Shown piece after piece: positions 43,583 through 51,726 of a stretch of DNA of 64,000 bases (its first letter is position 1; every line of letters begins with the position of its first letter). This DNA comes from Chloroflexota bacterium (GTDB lineage Bacteria; Chloroflexota; Anaerolineae; Aggregatilineales; J027): assembly GCA_013112715.1 (NCBI GenBank), contig JABFGB010000001.1:221501-285500 (forward strand), written 5' to 3'. The notes beneath the pieces are model-generated. The model ran no database searches and was not told where the DNA came from. It worked only from the letters and a program-made list of their open reading frames with translations. The translations under genes were made by a program, and so were the position numbers.

Positions 43583-45889
43583 CTAGGGCCAGAGTTGCCG
43601 CCACCAATCCAGCAAACTTTGGAAACCAAATGTTTTGCCAAAACGTTGAACGGGCAATCCCGAGGTCGGAGTCATGGCCGATTCTAAGGCATCAATGGTG
43701 GCCTGATAATCACCCGCAACTTGGGTCATCGCTTGGGCATTATAGGTCGCCATAAACTCGACGGCAAAGGTAGCAGTTGCAGCGCTTTGGGTGTGTTCAG
43801 CTTCAATATTGATCGCTTGGGCGGTAGCTGTCGCCATTAGGCCATTATATTCGGCAGCATAGGTCGCTTGAGCATTCGCTTGCTCATTGGCATCTGCTGT
43901 CGCTGTCTGGTAAATCGAATCCAACAACGCCGTATTGCCCATATTTTCTTCGATCAAATTGCTATTACGGGTTGCTAACTGGTTGGCCCGAAATGCGCTT
44001 TCCGTTCCTAACGAGACTATCCGCCCAATTTGTTGATTCAGTTCAGCAAGGGCCGTCGCGTTTCCCTGATTAACGATCACTTGAGTCCCCGTCGCATCCC
44101 GGTCAGCACGGGTTAAGGGGGTCGCTGTTGGGTCAAGGCCGATGCCTAAACGTGGCCCACCAATTAACCCCAACAAGACCAATATCCCCGCCGCGCCAAC
44201 CCCTGCCGTCCCAATCGCTAGGCGACGATACGTTCGACTCATCTGGTTTTTTCGGCGCAGTTCCAGCGTATCTTCGTCTGGCTCGCCAGTCTCAATGGTT
44301 TCCAATGCGTCGGCGGTATCTTCCATTTCGATAGGTGGGGCAGCAATCGGGATGCGGCCCGTCGCCCGTTCACCTTCGAGCCATGTATTGACCACCACCA
44401 ATTCTGTCCAATTGCTGGCCGTCAGGTCATCCCCCGGCCTATGCAACGCACGCACCTGATAGATGCTGGGGCGTTGTTTGGCGGGTTCAAAAAAGTTGCG
44501 GCCTTCAATCATATGAATTTTCTGATTCTTGTTATTCTCTCCCGACTGCTGCCGCACTTCATACAACTGTGCCCCTCGGACGGGTGTCCAGACAATACGG
44601 GCAAGGGTCACACTTTCAAAATAGGGCACTGGCAGGCGTTTAGGGGCTTGGACACTATTGCTCCATTGGGATGGGCTGCGCGGTGCAAATACACTGTTCG
44701 CGCTCCGTACTCGGAAATACCAACCCGCTGGCTGAATATCTTCCGTCTCAAAAGTGGTATCTGTGCCACGATAGAACGTCATCGTTTGGGAACTATCAAA
44801 TTCAGAGTCCGGCGAGGCTTCAACCTCATAGAGATTAGCTTGGTTAACCTTCGACCATGTGACGACAAAGCCGTTCTGACCCCATTCAATCGGCTGCAAG
44901 ATCGGCGGTACCAGTTGAATCGGGGTAATCATAATCGGGTTGCTAGGCTTACCGGGCATATTTTGGCTGTAGGGCACCACCCGATAATACGTCTCGCCCA
45001 CTGACGGCGGTTGCACCGTATGCACACGTTGACGGGCATCGGTCATATCCGCGACAATCACTGGCTCATCAAAAGTGGGCGAAGACGATTGCTCGATGCG
45101 ATAACCTGTTGCGCGTGGACTATTCGTCCAAGCTAAAACGGCCTGCGAGAAACTTTCCCAACGATATTGCAAAGTCACCTCGCCGGGGTCAGGATTGACA
45201 CGATAGAGGCGCATGTCCATTAATACCGCTGGCAAAGTTTGGGTATGGGCTTCTGCAACCCGTTGCAACGCCGTATTGCCTACAAATGGCAGTTCATCAA
45301 TTAAGGGCCGTAACGGACTAGAAAAAATGAGCAAGCGTTCAACATAATGAATCGAAAAAACTTGCGCGTGTGGGCGAATGCGATCCGGTGAAACCCCATT
45401 GGCAGGCGACCACCCCTCCCCCGGAAACAAGCCCTCATCCAGCGACAAGGGGGTACGCCGATGATTCAACACGCGCAGTCCAGATGTTCCCAACCAACTA
45501 AGCCAAATCCGACCTTCTGGGATTTCACGAGTCAGCGCCCCAATAATCATGGCATGGGTGCTGTTTCCCTTGCCAATGGACCGTGCTTCGTGTTGTAGAT
45601 AAGTATAAAAAGATTCGGAAAATTCTCCAGCATCGGCGTTTTTCTGAGGAAAACTATGCCACAACCATTCAACGGTTTGCTCGGTTAAGGCAACTGCTTC
45701 GACCCCCTGCCCAAACGCAAAAACGAGTTGTTTTTCGTCGTAGCGCACCCGTAGTTGAGCCGACAAATCATCGGGTTTGTTGTTGTAGAGCAGCATTCGC
45801 AACCGCCCATGCTGAATCTCATACTGCCTAACGGGATCGCCGGAAGGGTTTAGAATGACATCCGAAAAGAGAGTTGATTGGTCGGTCAT
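43583..45889 (-). CDS. Large fibronectin-type-III protein with PP2C-like N-terminus and membrane helix
   Basis: A 768-residue protein. Residues 1-220 look like a degenerate PP2C/SpoIIE-type phosphatase region (IWLSWLGTSGLRVLNHR, then IHYVERLLIFSSPLRPLI), but metal-binding Asp pairs are not evident. Fibronectin-type-III-like repeats follow (about 225-530), then a membrane helix (about 575-597), and a C-terminal Ala/Thr-rich heptad region (ATADANEQANAQATYAAEY) that is likely coiled coil. It may anchor or sense at the envelope. Start ATG 45889 is preferred: the promoter at 45963-45991 would put the transcript start almost on the upstream frame opening at 45952. Confidence 0.65.
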   Translation of the reverse strand: MTDQSTLFSDVILNPSGDPVRQYEIQHGRLRMLLYNNKPDDLSAQLRVRYDEKQLVFAFGQGVEAVALTEQTVEWLWHSFPQKNADAGEFSESFYTYLQHEARSIGKGNSTHAMIIGALTREIPEGRIWLSWLGTSGLRVLNHRRTPLSLDEGLFPGEGWSPANGVSPDRIRPHAQVFSIHYVERLLIFSSPLRPLIDELPFVGNTALQRVAEAHTQTLPAVLMDMRLYRVNPDPGEVTLQYRWESFSQAVLAWTNSPRATGYRIEQSSSPTFDEPVIVADMTDARQRVHTVQPPSVGETYYRVVPYSQNMPGKPSNPIMITPIQLVPPILQPIEWGQNGFVVTWSKVNQANLYEVEASPDSEFDSSQTMTFYRGTDTTFETEDIQPAGWYFRVRSANSVFAPRSPSQWSNSVQAPKRLPVPYFESVTLARIVWTPVRGAQLYEVRQQSGENNKNQKIHMIEGRNFFEPAKQRPSIYQVRALHRPGDDLTASNWTELVVVNTWLEGERATGRIPIAAPPIEMEDTADALETIETGEPDEDTLELRRKNQMSRTYRRLAIGTAGVGAAGILVLLGLIGGPRLGIGLDPTATPLTRADRDATGTQVIVNQGNATALAELNQQIGRIVSLGTESAFRANQLATRNSNLIEENMGNTALLDSIYQTATADANEQANAQATYAAEYNGLMATATAQAINIEAEHTQSAATATFAVEFMATYNAQAMTQVAGDYQATIDALESAMTPTSGLPVQRFGKTFGFQSLLDWWRQLWP

Positions 45890-45962
45890 GAAGTGCAATT
45901 TTCCTAATAAGGGCGTTTGAGCTTTTGCCGATGTGAGAAGGCTACCCAACAATAATAAACTG

Positions 45963-45991
45963 ATTATAACGTAGTAGAAAAAATGGAGAAA
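45963..45991 (-). promoter_or_regulatory. Promoter of the large FN3 protein gene
   Basis: On the minus strand TTTCTC (45991-45986), a 17-base spacer and TATAAT (45968-45963). The -10 is perfect and the -35 is weak. Confidence 0.5.
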
Positions 45992-46046
45992 GCAAGTTAC
46001 GTATTGCGAATTTTAACAATTTCCACAACACAAATTCCATTAAAAC

Positions 46047-46055
46047 TGCTATAGT
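46047..46055 (+). promoter_or_regulatory. Extended -10 promoter element
   Basis: TGCTATAGT (46047-46055) is a TGn-extended -10. It lies 63 bases upstream of the secreted CAP-like gene; no good -35 is seen. Confidence 0.45.
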
Positions 46056-46117
46056 GTTAGGGGATGTCAGAAAATCCTGTAAAAACCGTTAAGGTCATTA
46101 CCTATCAATAAGGAGAC

Positions 46118-47359
46118 ATGATGGCTAAATTAAGCCGTATATTGTTGATACTTTTCGTTGTAACGGTCATGATTGGAACCTCTGCCAAGATCAGCCGTGC
46201 CCAAGATGGCGGCAACGGCGATACCTTGACCCGCTATGCTGAAGAACTATATGTCAATATTAATCAGGGACTCATTGCCCTCGAAGAACGTCCTCTCCAA
46301 CGTAATGAAACGCTTGATGCTGTAGCCCAAGTCATTGCCGATGAATTAGAAGCAACTGGGTCATATACCTCGGTGCCGCCTGTCCTTGCCGATGATCTCG
46401 GCTATCCGCGTTGGCCGGATAACGGTCAGCGCATCATTAGCCTGCCCTATAATGGCATTGGCATCCAAACTCCCGCCGAAGCCGCTGATTATTGGGTGGA
46501 AGCGATTGCCGAAACACTGGCCGACAGCAAGTTCCGTGAAATCGGCATCGGGGTATCCAACTATGTCGCACAGGCTGGTGGTACCGTGCAGACGGCCTAT
46601 GCAATTGTCTTAGGTGCTCAACCCAACGTGATCCCGGTGGTCGTCAATGATGGCGCAGCAAAGGTCTACAGCCAAGAAGTCGAGTTGTATGTCCATAACG
46701 AACTGACCCTCTCCTATGAAACCGATGCGATCACTTTGCAGCGTGCCAATGAGGTACGGTTTGCCAACAGTGAAGCGGAGTTGGAACAAGCGTCATGGCA
46801 GCTTTGGGATGATGTGAATTATGCCGTACCATGGCAACTCACTGAAGGTTTGGGCGCAAAAGAAGTTTGGGTTGAACTGCGCGACACCAAAGGGGTGACT
46901 GTAAAGTCAGTAGCAAATGTAGAGGTTGCTGACCCTGCCACCTCACCGGACGCCGCTACCCTGCCTGCCCCCTCACCCATCACCCTTGTGATGACATACG
47001 GCGGCGACACCTTCACACTTCAAGTGGAATCTGACCGCCCCACTGTTAAGCTACAAGAGGTCTACTTCACCTGGTTCGACGATACCCGCGCCTACGAACT
47101 GGAAAATGCCGACAATCTGGCGGATGTTAACCTTGCTGAGTTCCCAACCAGTGATTGCATCCAGATTCGGGTACGCAGTCAACAAAGCACTATCGCCATT
47201 CCCGGCTGTGCCACCATTTACCTTGAAGCCAATGAGTTTACTGAGCCTACACAGGTCTTTTGGGGCACTGAATTTGAAACTTTCACCGTGCTGGATGGCC
47301 CGCGTGATCTAGGATTCTGCGAGTCCGACGCGGGACGTTGTGAAATCCGGCTACGTTAA
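46118..47359 (+). CDS. Secreted protein with divergent CAP/SCP-like domain
   Basis: A 413-residue exported protein with a signal peptide ending near ISRAQD (about residue 28). Residues 35-165 resemble the CAP/SCP-PR1 fold (LYVNINQGLIALEERPLQRNE, then FREIGIGVSNY and a final strand). The usual His/Glu tetrad is not obvious, so this may be a diverged binding domain. The C-terminal half is beta-rich (Ig-like), with a Cys pair near the end. AAGGAG lies 6 bases before ATG 46118. A terminator follows the stop. Confidence 0.65.
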   Translation: MMAKLSRILLILFVVTVMIGTSAKISRAQDGGNGDTLTRYAEELYVNINQGLIALEERPLQRNETLDAVAQVIADELEATGSYTSVPPVLADDLGYPRWPDNGQRIISLPYNGIGIQTPAEAADYWVEAIAETLADSKFREIGIGVSNYVAQAGGTVQTAYAIVLGAQPNVIPVVVNDGAAKVYSQEVELYVHNELTLSYETDAITLQRANEVRFANSEAELEQASWQLWDDVNYAVPWQLTEGLGAKEVWVELRDTKGVTVKSVANVEVADPATSPDAATLPAPSPITLVMTYGGDTFTLQVESDRPTVKLQEVYFTWFDDTRAYELENADNLADVNLAEFPTSDCIQIRVRSQQSTIAIPGCATIYLEANEFTEPTQVFWGTEFETFTVLDGPRDLGFCESDAGRCEIRLR

Positions 47360-47371
47360 GCGGAGATAATC

Positions 47372-47406
47372 AAGAGGGCGGCCCAATTTCTGGAACCGCC
47401 CTTTTA
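47372..47406 (+). terminator. Rho-independent terminator
   Basis: AGGGCGG (47375-47381) pairs with CCGCCCT (47396-47402), followed by TTT and further T residues. It follows the secreted CAP-like gene and lies in the convergent gap before the peptidase gene. Confidence 0.85.
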
Positions 47407-47412
47407 TTTTGC

Positions 47413-48759
47413 CTATTGTCCGAACGGAGTGACTGTCGGGGGGAATTGATAGGCTTCTGTTGGGGGAATAAAGGGTTGGGGATTGTAACCGAGATAGGCT
47501 CGCCATTCGGGTTCCAATTCAGCCAAACTCTTGCCTGTCACGGCAATGAGCGCATCATCCATGCGGGTGTTGCGGCTAATCAAATCGAACCACTGGGCAA
47601 TGCCTTCCATACCATACTGCCCGTAAATCCACTGAATGAAGGACGCCCCCATCCAATAGCCCGGTGCGTTGCAACCGTTGGGGATGTTGCCACCACCACC
47701 CGGCCCCGTGCCTTGCAAGGTAGGAATATCTTGTCCCTCCGTATGGTCACGCAGGCCCGTCCCAGCACGAACCGAATTAAGCGAAAACCACGTCGCGCCA
47801 CCCTCAATAAACCACGTTGGGCCACCTACATTTTTATCAAATTGATAGAGGTGGGTCACTTCATGCGTAATAACTTCGGTCATATAGTTATAAAGCCATT
47901 CGGTGGTTTGCTCCACTGGTGATGGATTACGGGGGCAAGATGAGATAAACCCCAATTCTTGGAAACGTTGCACTGTCATACCCAAATCGTTACTAGTGAA
48001 CCCAGCCCGCCGACTGTTTCCCGCCGCACCCGCATTGGAAAATTCACCAAAGGTATCCGCATCCGAAAACACCACTGCGATAGGTCTAAAGCTGAGAGGC
48101 TCACCAAAACCCAGCAACCAACGCTCTTGAACAGCCGCCATCCCATTCATCACTACTTGGGCAAAATCTTCGTCCTGACCAAACCAATACAACTCCAGTT
48201 GGTCATTGGCCGCGCGATACCATACCCGTGTTGGGTCACTGTAAACATAATTTTGTGGGGTTGTTTCCGTCGAGCCACCTGCCAGATCAATGGCCCGCCA
48301 GAAAAAGTCCATGCGCTGCCATGGGGGCTGATCGGAAGTGTCATATAGCACCGCCACCCACTCATTTTCACCGTCGCCACGTCCCGCCGGAACACGAGTC
48401 CCGGAGCCATGTGGATAACGAATGAACAATGTAACCTGATCAAGTTCTTGTTCAGTTTCAATTGTGACCGTAAAGGTCGCCCCATCCGGATAATGAGAAA
48501 CGACGCTGGTATCGCCAAATATCACTTCCCCGACCTTCTCACCCGTGAATACAACTGGATCAGCGTTGCCCCCCACTTCTTCCACCGCAACGGTGTCCAC
48601 TTCAACACTCGGCGGGGTCATGGTTGGATAATCCGTGCCCTGCAATCGGGGCGAGGCCAGTACCGGAAAAGCATAACTAACCAACAGCATCACAATCAGC
48701 AGCGAAACGGCAGTTCCCGACAAGCCTACTGCCCAAATACGGACTTGTTTATTTGCCAT
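47413..48759 (-). CDS. Membrane-anchored peptidase MA-like zinc metallohydrolase
   Basis: A 448-residue protein with one N-terminal membrane helix or uncleaved signal (about 9-33). It has a beta-rich domain (about 65-175), then a gluzincin-type catalytic domain. The zinc motif HEVTHLYQ (HExxH) lies near residue 300, followed by FIEGGATWFS with the third-ligand Glu, as in the peptidase-MA family. A C-terminal helix carries YWMGASFIQWIYGQYG. The substrate is unknown; it is probably extracytoplasmic. Start ATG 48759 has GGAGG about 9 bases upstream. Confidence 0.87.
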   Translation of the reverse strand: MANKQVRIWAVGLSGTAVSLLIVMLLVSYAFPVLASPRLQGTDYPTMTPPSVEVDTVAVEEVGGNADPVVFTGEKVGEVIFGDTSVVSHYPDGATFTVTIETEQELDQVTLFIRYPHGSGTRVPAGRGDGENEWVAVLYDTSDQPPWQRMDFFWRAIDLAGGSTETTPQNYVYSDPTRVWYRAANDQLELYWFGQDEDFAQVVMNGMAAVQERWLLGFGEPLSFRPIAVVFSDADTFGEFSNAGAAGNSRRAGFTSNDLGMTVQRFQELGFISSCPRNPSPVEQTTEWLYNYMTEVITHEVTHLYQFDKNVGGPTWFIEGGATWFSLNSVRAGTGLRDHTEGQDIPTLQGTGPGGGGNIPNGCNAPGYWMGASFIQWIYGQYGMEGIAQWFDLISRNTRMDDALIAVTGKSLAELEPEWRAYLGYNPQPFIPPTEAYQFPPTVTPFGQ

Positions 48760-48841
48760 CAAAAATCCTCCAAATGAAACTTGCTTCCATACACAAGATT
48801 TTAACCCGTAGATCGAAAGGGGGTTCGATCTAAAACAGAAC

Positions 48842-48868
48842 AGGCCATCGTAATTTAACGACAGCCTG
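48842..48868 (-). terminator. Hairpin, possible terminator of rpmJ
   Basis: CAGGCCATCGT (48842-48852) pairs with ACGACAGCCTG (48858-48868) apart from a central CA/CA mismatch. On the minus strand the following bases are only moderately T-rich. Confidence 0.5.
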
Positions 48869-48909
48869 CTATCTGCTTAGGAATCGCCAGATACCGCATA
48901 TCTGGCCGT

Positions 48910-49026
48910 TTAGCCTTGACGCTGTTTGTGCTTGGGGTTGGTAGAGCAAATAACGAACAGCACACCCTTGCGCCGCACGAATTTGCAATTGGCACACATC
49001 AAGCGCACTGAAGAACGTACTTTCAT
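48910..49026 (-). CDS. rpmJ: 50S ribosomal protein L36
   Basis: A 38-residue protein, starting [20 protein letters not shown] and ending NPKHKQRQG. This is the short zinc-binding form of L36: Cys at positions 11, 14 and 27 and His 33 form the zinc site. L36 stabilises 23S rRNA in the large subunit. The gene is complete. It stands alone here, away from the usual adk-infA-rpsM cluster, with its own extended -10 promoter about 40 bases upstream. A ribosome site is not obvious. Confidence 0.95.
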   Translation of the reverse strand: MKVRSSVRLMCANCKFVRRKGVLFVICSTNPKHKQRQG

Positions 49027-49062
49027 GATGGTAAAAACCTTTCCGAAAAATTCAACCCCGCC

Positions 49063-49071
49063 ATTATAGCA
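49063..49071 (-). promoter_or_regulatory. Extended -10 promoter of rpmJ
   Basis: On the minus strand TGCTATAAT (49071-49063) is a TGn-extended, perfect -10, 37 bases upstream of rpmJ and just beyond the carbonic anhydrase stop. Confidence 0.65.
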
Positions 49072-49088
49072 GGCACGTCATGGCTTGC

Positions 49089-49709
49089 CTATGCCGAGAA
49101 TTTTGTCGCTGGCTCTGGCAAGACCTCAAAATGACCACTCGATTCATCCAGTGCAAGAATTTGACCCGTCTCTAGTTCAAATATCCAGCCATGCACCCGC
49201 AGTTGTCCTGTGATTTCTTTTTGGCGCAGAAGCTCAATTTCACGCAACCCTTTTAGGCTTTGGACGACCGATTTTTCAAGGATAGCTCGGTCATGAGCGG
49301 TATGAGAGTCAAGGTCAGCCTTGATGAGGTCATTCATGCCAATCCAGCGGGCCAGATTGGGAAACTGCTCTGCATCCACCCCCGCTGCCAACGTATTCAG
49401 CATGACACAATCGGTATGTCCGCACACCACCACCTCTCGAATCGAGGGCATCCGGCTGAGGGTCAATTCAATCCCAGCAGCGATGGCAAAATCTGTTTCA
49501 CCCTGCCCCGGCACCAAACCACCCGGCACCCGCACCGCCATCATTTCCCCCGGTGTAATGCCGAGGATAAGTTCAGGAATGACACGGCTGTCGAAACATC
49601 CAATAAATAAAATGGTTGGGCTAGGTCGTTGGCTGCCTGTGCCAAGTTGATTTTGATACTTAGAACGATAGGCGCGTGAGGACGCTTCATACCCTGCAAA
49701 ATTATCCAT
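49089..49709 (-). CDS. Beta-class carbonic anhydrase
   Basis: A 206-residue enzyme that interconverts CO2 and bicarbonate. Zinc ligands are visible: Cys in LFIGCFDSRV (with the Asp-Arg dyad of the active site) and His and Cys in VVCGHTDCVML. The N-terminal FAGYEASSRAYRSKYQNQL and the C-terminal VHGWIFELETGQILAL are typical. No signal peptide is seen, so it is cytoplasmic. AAAGGTGA precedes ATG 49709. It is transcribed away from the lipoprotein gene, and rpmJ lies downstream on the same strand. Confidence 0.95.
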   Translation of the reverse strand: MDNFAGYEASSRAYRSKYQNQLGTGSQRPSPTILFIGCFDSRVIPELILGITPGEMMAVRVPGGLVPGQGETDFAIAAGIELTLSRMPSIREVVVCGHTDCVMLNTLAAGVDAEQFPNLARWIGMNDLIKADLDSHTAHDRAILEKSVVQSLKGLREIELLRQKEITGQLRVHGWIFELETGQILALDESSGHFEVLPEPATKFSA

Positions 49710-49736
49710 GCAATTTCACCTTTCTTCTGATTATGC

Positions 49737-49766
49737 TTGCGGGAGAACTTGATGTTTTTGTATACT
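49737..49766 (+). promoter_or_regulatory. Promoter of the lipoprotein gene
   Basis: TTGCGG (49737-49742), an 18-base spacer and TATACT (49761-49766). The transcript should start within a base or two of ATG 49774, which implies a leaderless mRNA. Confidence 0.5.
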
Positions 49767-49773
49767 TCTCCGT

Positions 49774-50271
49774 ATGAAACTAAGAAAACACTTGCTGCCC
49801 ACCCTCTTAATGATGGTCTTTCTGCTTGCGACCAGCCTTTCGGCCTGCCAAGATGATGTACCCGAACCAGAAAAACCAACGGGTGATCCTGCCCAAGCCG
49901 CCGAAGATTTCATTGCGGCTCTCTTTAGCGGCAATGCCACCGCCGTGCGTGAGCTTTCAAGCGATCAAACCCGTCTATCCTTCCTCGATACCGCAACGGC
50001 CTATGCCAACGCCAATGCCGAAATTGACTTGAGCCAAACCAAATTTGAGGTCATCGCCGAACAAGCCGTTGATCGCCGCACCATTCGTATGTCGGGTATT
50101 TGGGTCATCTCCGCTGATACCTCTGACGGACAACGTGCCACTGAAGTCCATGACACCAACTTAGAACCCGCTGTTCTTTTGGGTTTGTGGTTCAAAGGCG
50201 GTAAATGGCGTGTAGACGGCATGAAAGCGGAAGAAAGCCAGAATTTGCCAACGCTTACGCCGACATCTTAA
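49774..50271 (+). CDS. Putative lipoprotein, 165 aa
   Basis: A type II signal peptide with lipobox LSAC (Cys near residue 26) follows a hydrophobic stretch, so it is probably lipid-anchored outside the membrane. The mature part (helix AAEDFIAALFSGNATAVREL, then strands) resembles NTF2-like or DUF4878-type folds often seen in small lipoproteins. Function is unknown. There is no ribosome site before ATG 49774. It lies upstream of the NHLP locus, but that locus has its own promoter. Confidence 0.8.
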   Translation: MKLRKHLLPTLLMMVFLLATSLSACQDDVPEPEKPTGDPAQAAEDFIAALFSGNATAVRELSSDQTRLSFLDTATAYANANAEIDLSQTKFEVIAEQAVDRRTIRMSGIWVISADTSDGQRATEVHDTNLEPAVLLGLWFKGGKWRVDGMKAEESQNLPTLTPTS

Positions 50272-50416
50272 CCCACACCCTCTATTTTTACAACAATTAT
50301 TCAAAAAATTCCTGAGAGGTCATATGAGGGATTTTCTCTTGTTATCCTTATACGGATGAATCCCCGACCTATCCAAAACATTTTTTCAACTAAAGACAGC
50401 TTCTCGCTTTTTTCGT

Positions 50417-50444
50417 TTGACATCCCCCTCACAAGGCATACAAT
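50417..50444 (+). promoter_or_regulatory. Promoter of the NHLP/lanthipeptide locus
   Basis: TTGACA (50417-50422), a 16-base spacer and TACAAT (50439-50444). It lies within the frame that opens at 50356, so it supports ATG 50491 as the start of the first gene. Confidence 0.8.
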
Positions 50445-50490
50445 CAATGGTAGTACCCCATTTTGCTATAACACAGCGGGATTTAGTGCG

Positions 50491-51099
50491 ATGCAAAACG
50501 TCCAAAATAGACTCTTCCGCAAAGTTGCGCTTGATCGGCTCTCCTCGCCCGAACAGCTTGACCAGTTGATGAAAATCACCTCCCCCCGCGCATGGCTGGC
50601 ACTGATTGCGATTGCGATTTTGCTGACGGCAAGCGGGTTATGGGCCATCTTTGGCAGTATTCCCGAAGAAACCGAAGGCAACGGCGTTTTAGTTAACAGC
50701 CCTGCGAACGATGGGCTAGAAGCGGTCATCTATGTCCCCTTAAGCGAAGGCGCACAACTCCGACCCGGCATGGATGTCGAAGTCGAAGTTTCGACGGTCA
50801 AAACGGAGACCTATGGCTATGTCAAGGCAGTGGTACGCGAAGTTGGGGATGTGCCCATTACCCATCAGCAGGTATTAGACACCGTTGGGAATGACGAGAT
50901 TGCCAATTCAACATTGCCGTCTGGCCCGGCTATTGAGGTGAGGTTGGAACTCAAACCCAGTGATGATACCGAAAGCGGTTTTGAGTGGACTTCTAAAGAC
51001 GGCCCCCCACGTGAATTGACCGTTGGCACCCCTGTCGTTGCTATCATCACCGTTAGTGAAGACCGCCCGATTAGCCGCGTGTTTCCGGTTTTTGAATAG
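50491..51099 (+). CDS. NHLM-type bacteriocin secretion protein (HlyD-like), compact form
   Basis: A 202-residue protein. Its N-terminus (FRKVALDRLSSPEQLDQLMKI) and single membrane helix (about 33-54) match NHLM/NHLP-system HlyD-like adaptor proteins. After EGNGVLV the usual lipoyl halves and long coiled coil are absent; the sequence goes straight to the C-terminal beta domain (VIYVPLSEGAQLRPGMDVEVE, ending RPISRVFPVFE). Full-length relatives have 400 or more residues. It should link the ABC exporters to the cell surface. It is the first gene of the locus. Confidence 0.8.
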   Translation: MQNVQNRLFRKVALDRLSSPEQLDQLMKITSPRAWLALIAIAILLTASGLWAIFGSIPEETEGNGVLVNSPANDGLEAVIYVPLSEGAQLRPGMDVEVEVSTVKTETYGYVKAVVREVGDVPITHQQVLDTVGNDEIANSTLPSGPAIEVRLELKPSDDTESGFEWTSKDGPPRELTVGTPVVAIITVSEDRPISRVFPVFE

Positions 51100-51120
51100 T
51101 TGATTTAGTGGGAAAATCCA

Positions 51121-51726
51121 ATGTTTAAAGTCTTGAAGAAATTTAGAGAGGCTCTAAAAGCCCTTGAATATGATCCTCTTGCTAATGTAAAGGCTTTTGA
51201 GGCACGTCTGGAAGCTTTTGAGGCACGTCTGGAAACCAATACCTATTGGCTAGAAATAACAGGTGAAAAAGCAGATTGGTATAAGTCAGAACTTGCCTCC
51301 CTAATCAAGAGATATGATGTATATCCCAAATACCAACTGCTACCCATCGAGGCGATTGCAGATTTCAGCAGAGATCTCCAAAAGATCGGAATTGCATTTG
51401 AAGGGTTTGATGGCTGGGAGTCCGTCAAAATTCCACCAAAGGATTGTGAAAAATTCCGTGAGCAGGCCAAATATAGTCCATATCATCAAGGGCCAATGGT
51501 TAAATATGAAGCTGATGGATCGTGTTATCATTTGGCCGAGACGACTTATTCATTCAGTGTAGGTGAAAATATCTTATTTGGAGAAAACCCTGTGACGGAA
51601 AGTATACAAGCAGTAAATGACCGTATTGCAAACCATTTACCAGATCCTCAAATAGCCCATATCATTTATCTAGCCATTTACTTGCATGTACCTCGTTCTT
51701 GGGAAGATGAATTTTATGGCCGATAA
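51121..51726 (+). CDS. Uncharacterised protein inside the NHLP locus, 201 aa
   Basis: I do not recognise it. Charged helices at the N-terminus contain a direct repeat ([14 protein letters not shown], from a 21-base DNA repeat near 51194-51235). The rest is mixed alpha/beta with no signal peptide or Cys-rich core and no double-Gly cleavage site, so it is unlikely to be the exported precursor. Codon use is more A/T-rich than in its neighbours. GGGAAAA precedes ATG 51121. Its end overlaps the start of the exporter gene by 11 bases, which suggests coupling. It may be an accessory or immunity protein. Confidence 0.6.
   Translation: MFKVLKKFREALKALEYDPLANVKAFEARLEAFEARLETNTYWLEITGEKADWYKSELASLIKRYDVYPKYQLLPIEAIADFSRDLQKIGIAFEGFDGWESVKIPPKDCEKFREQAKYSPYHQGPMVKYEADGSCYHLAETTYSFSVGENILFGENPVTESIQAVNDRIANHLPDPQIAHIIYLAIYLHVPRSWEDEFYGR

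Noticed and set aside
50356..50490. Longer N-terminus for the HlyD-like protein starting at 50356
   Set aside because: A near-consensus promoter (50417-50444) lies inside this stretch, and the family N-terminus matches the ATG at 50491.
51121..51726. Candidate lanthipeptide precursor
   Set aside because: It is 201 residues long, mixed alpha/beta, and has no double-Gly leader site or Cys/Ser/Thr-rich core.
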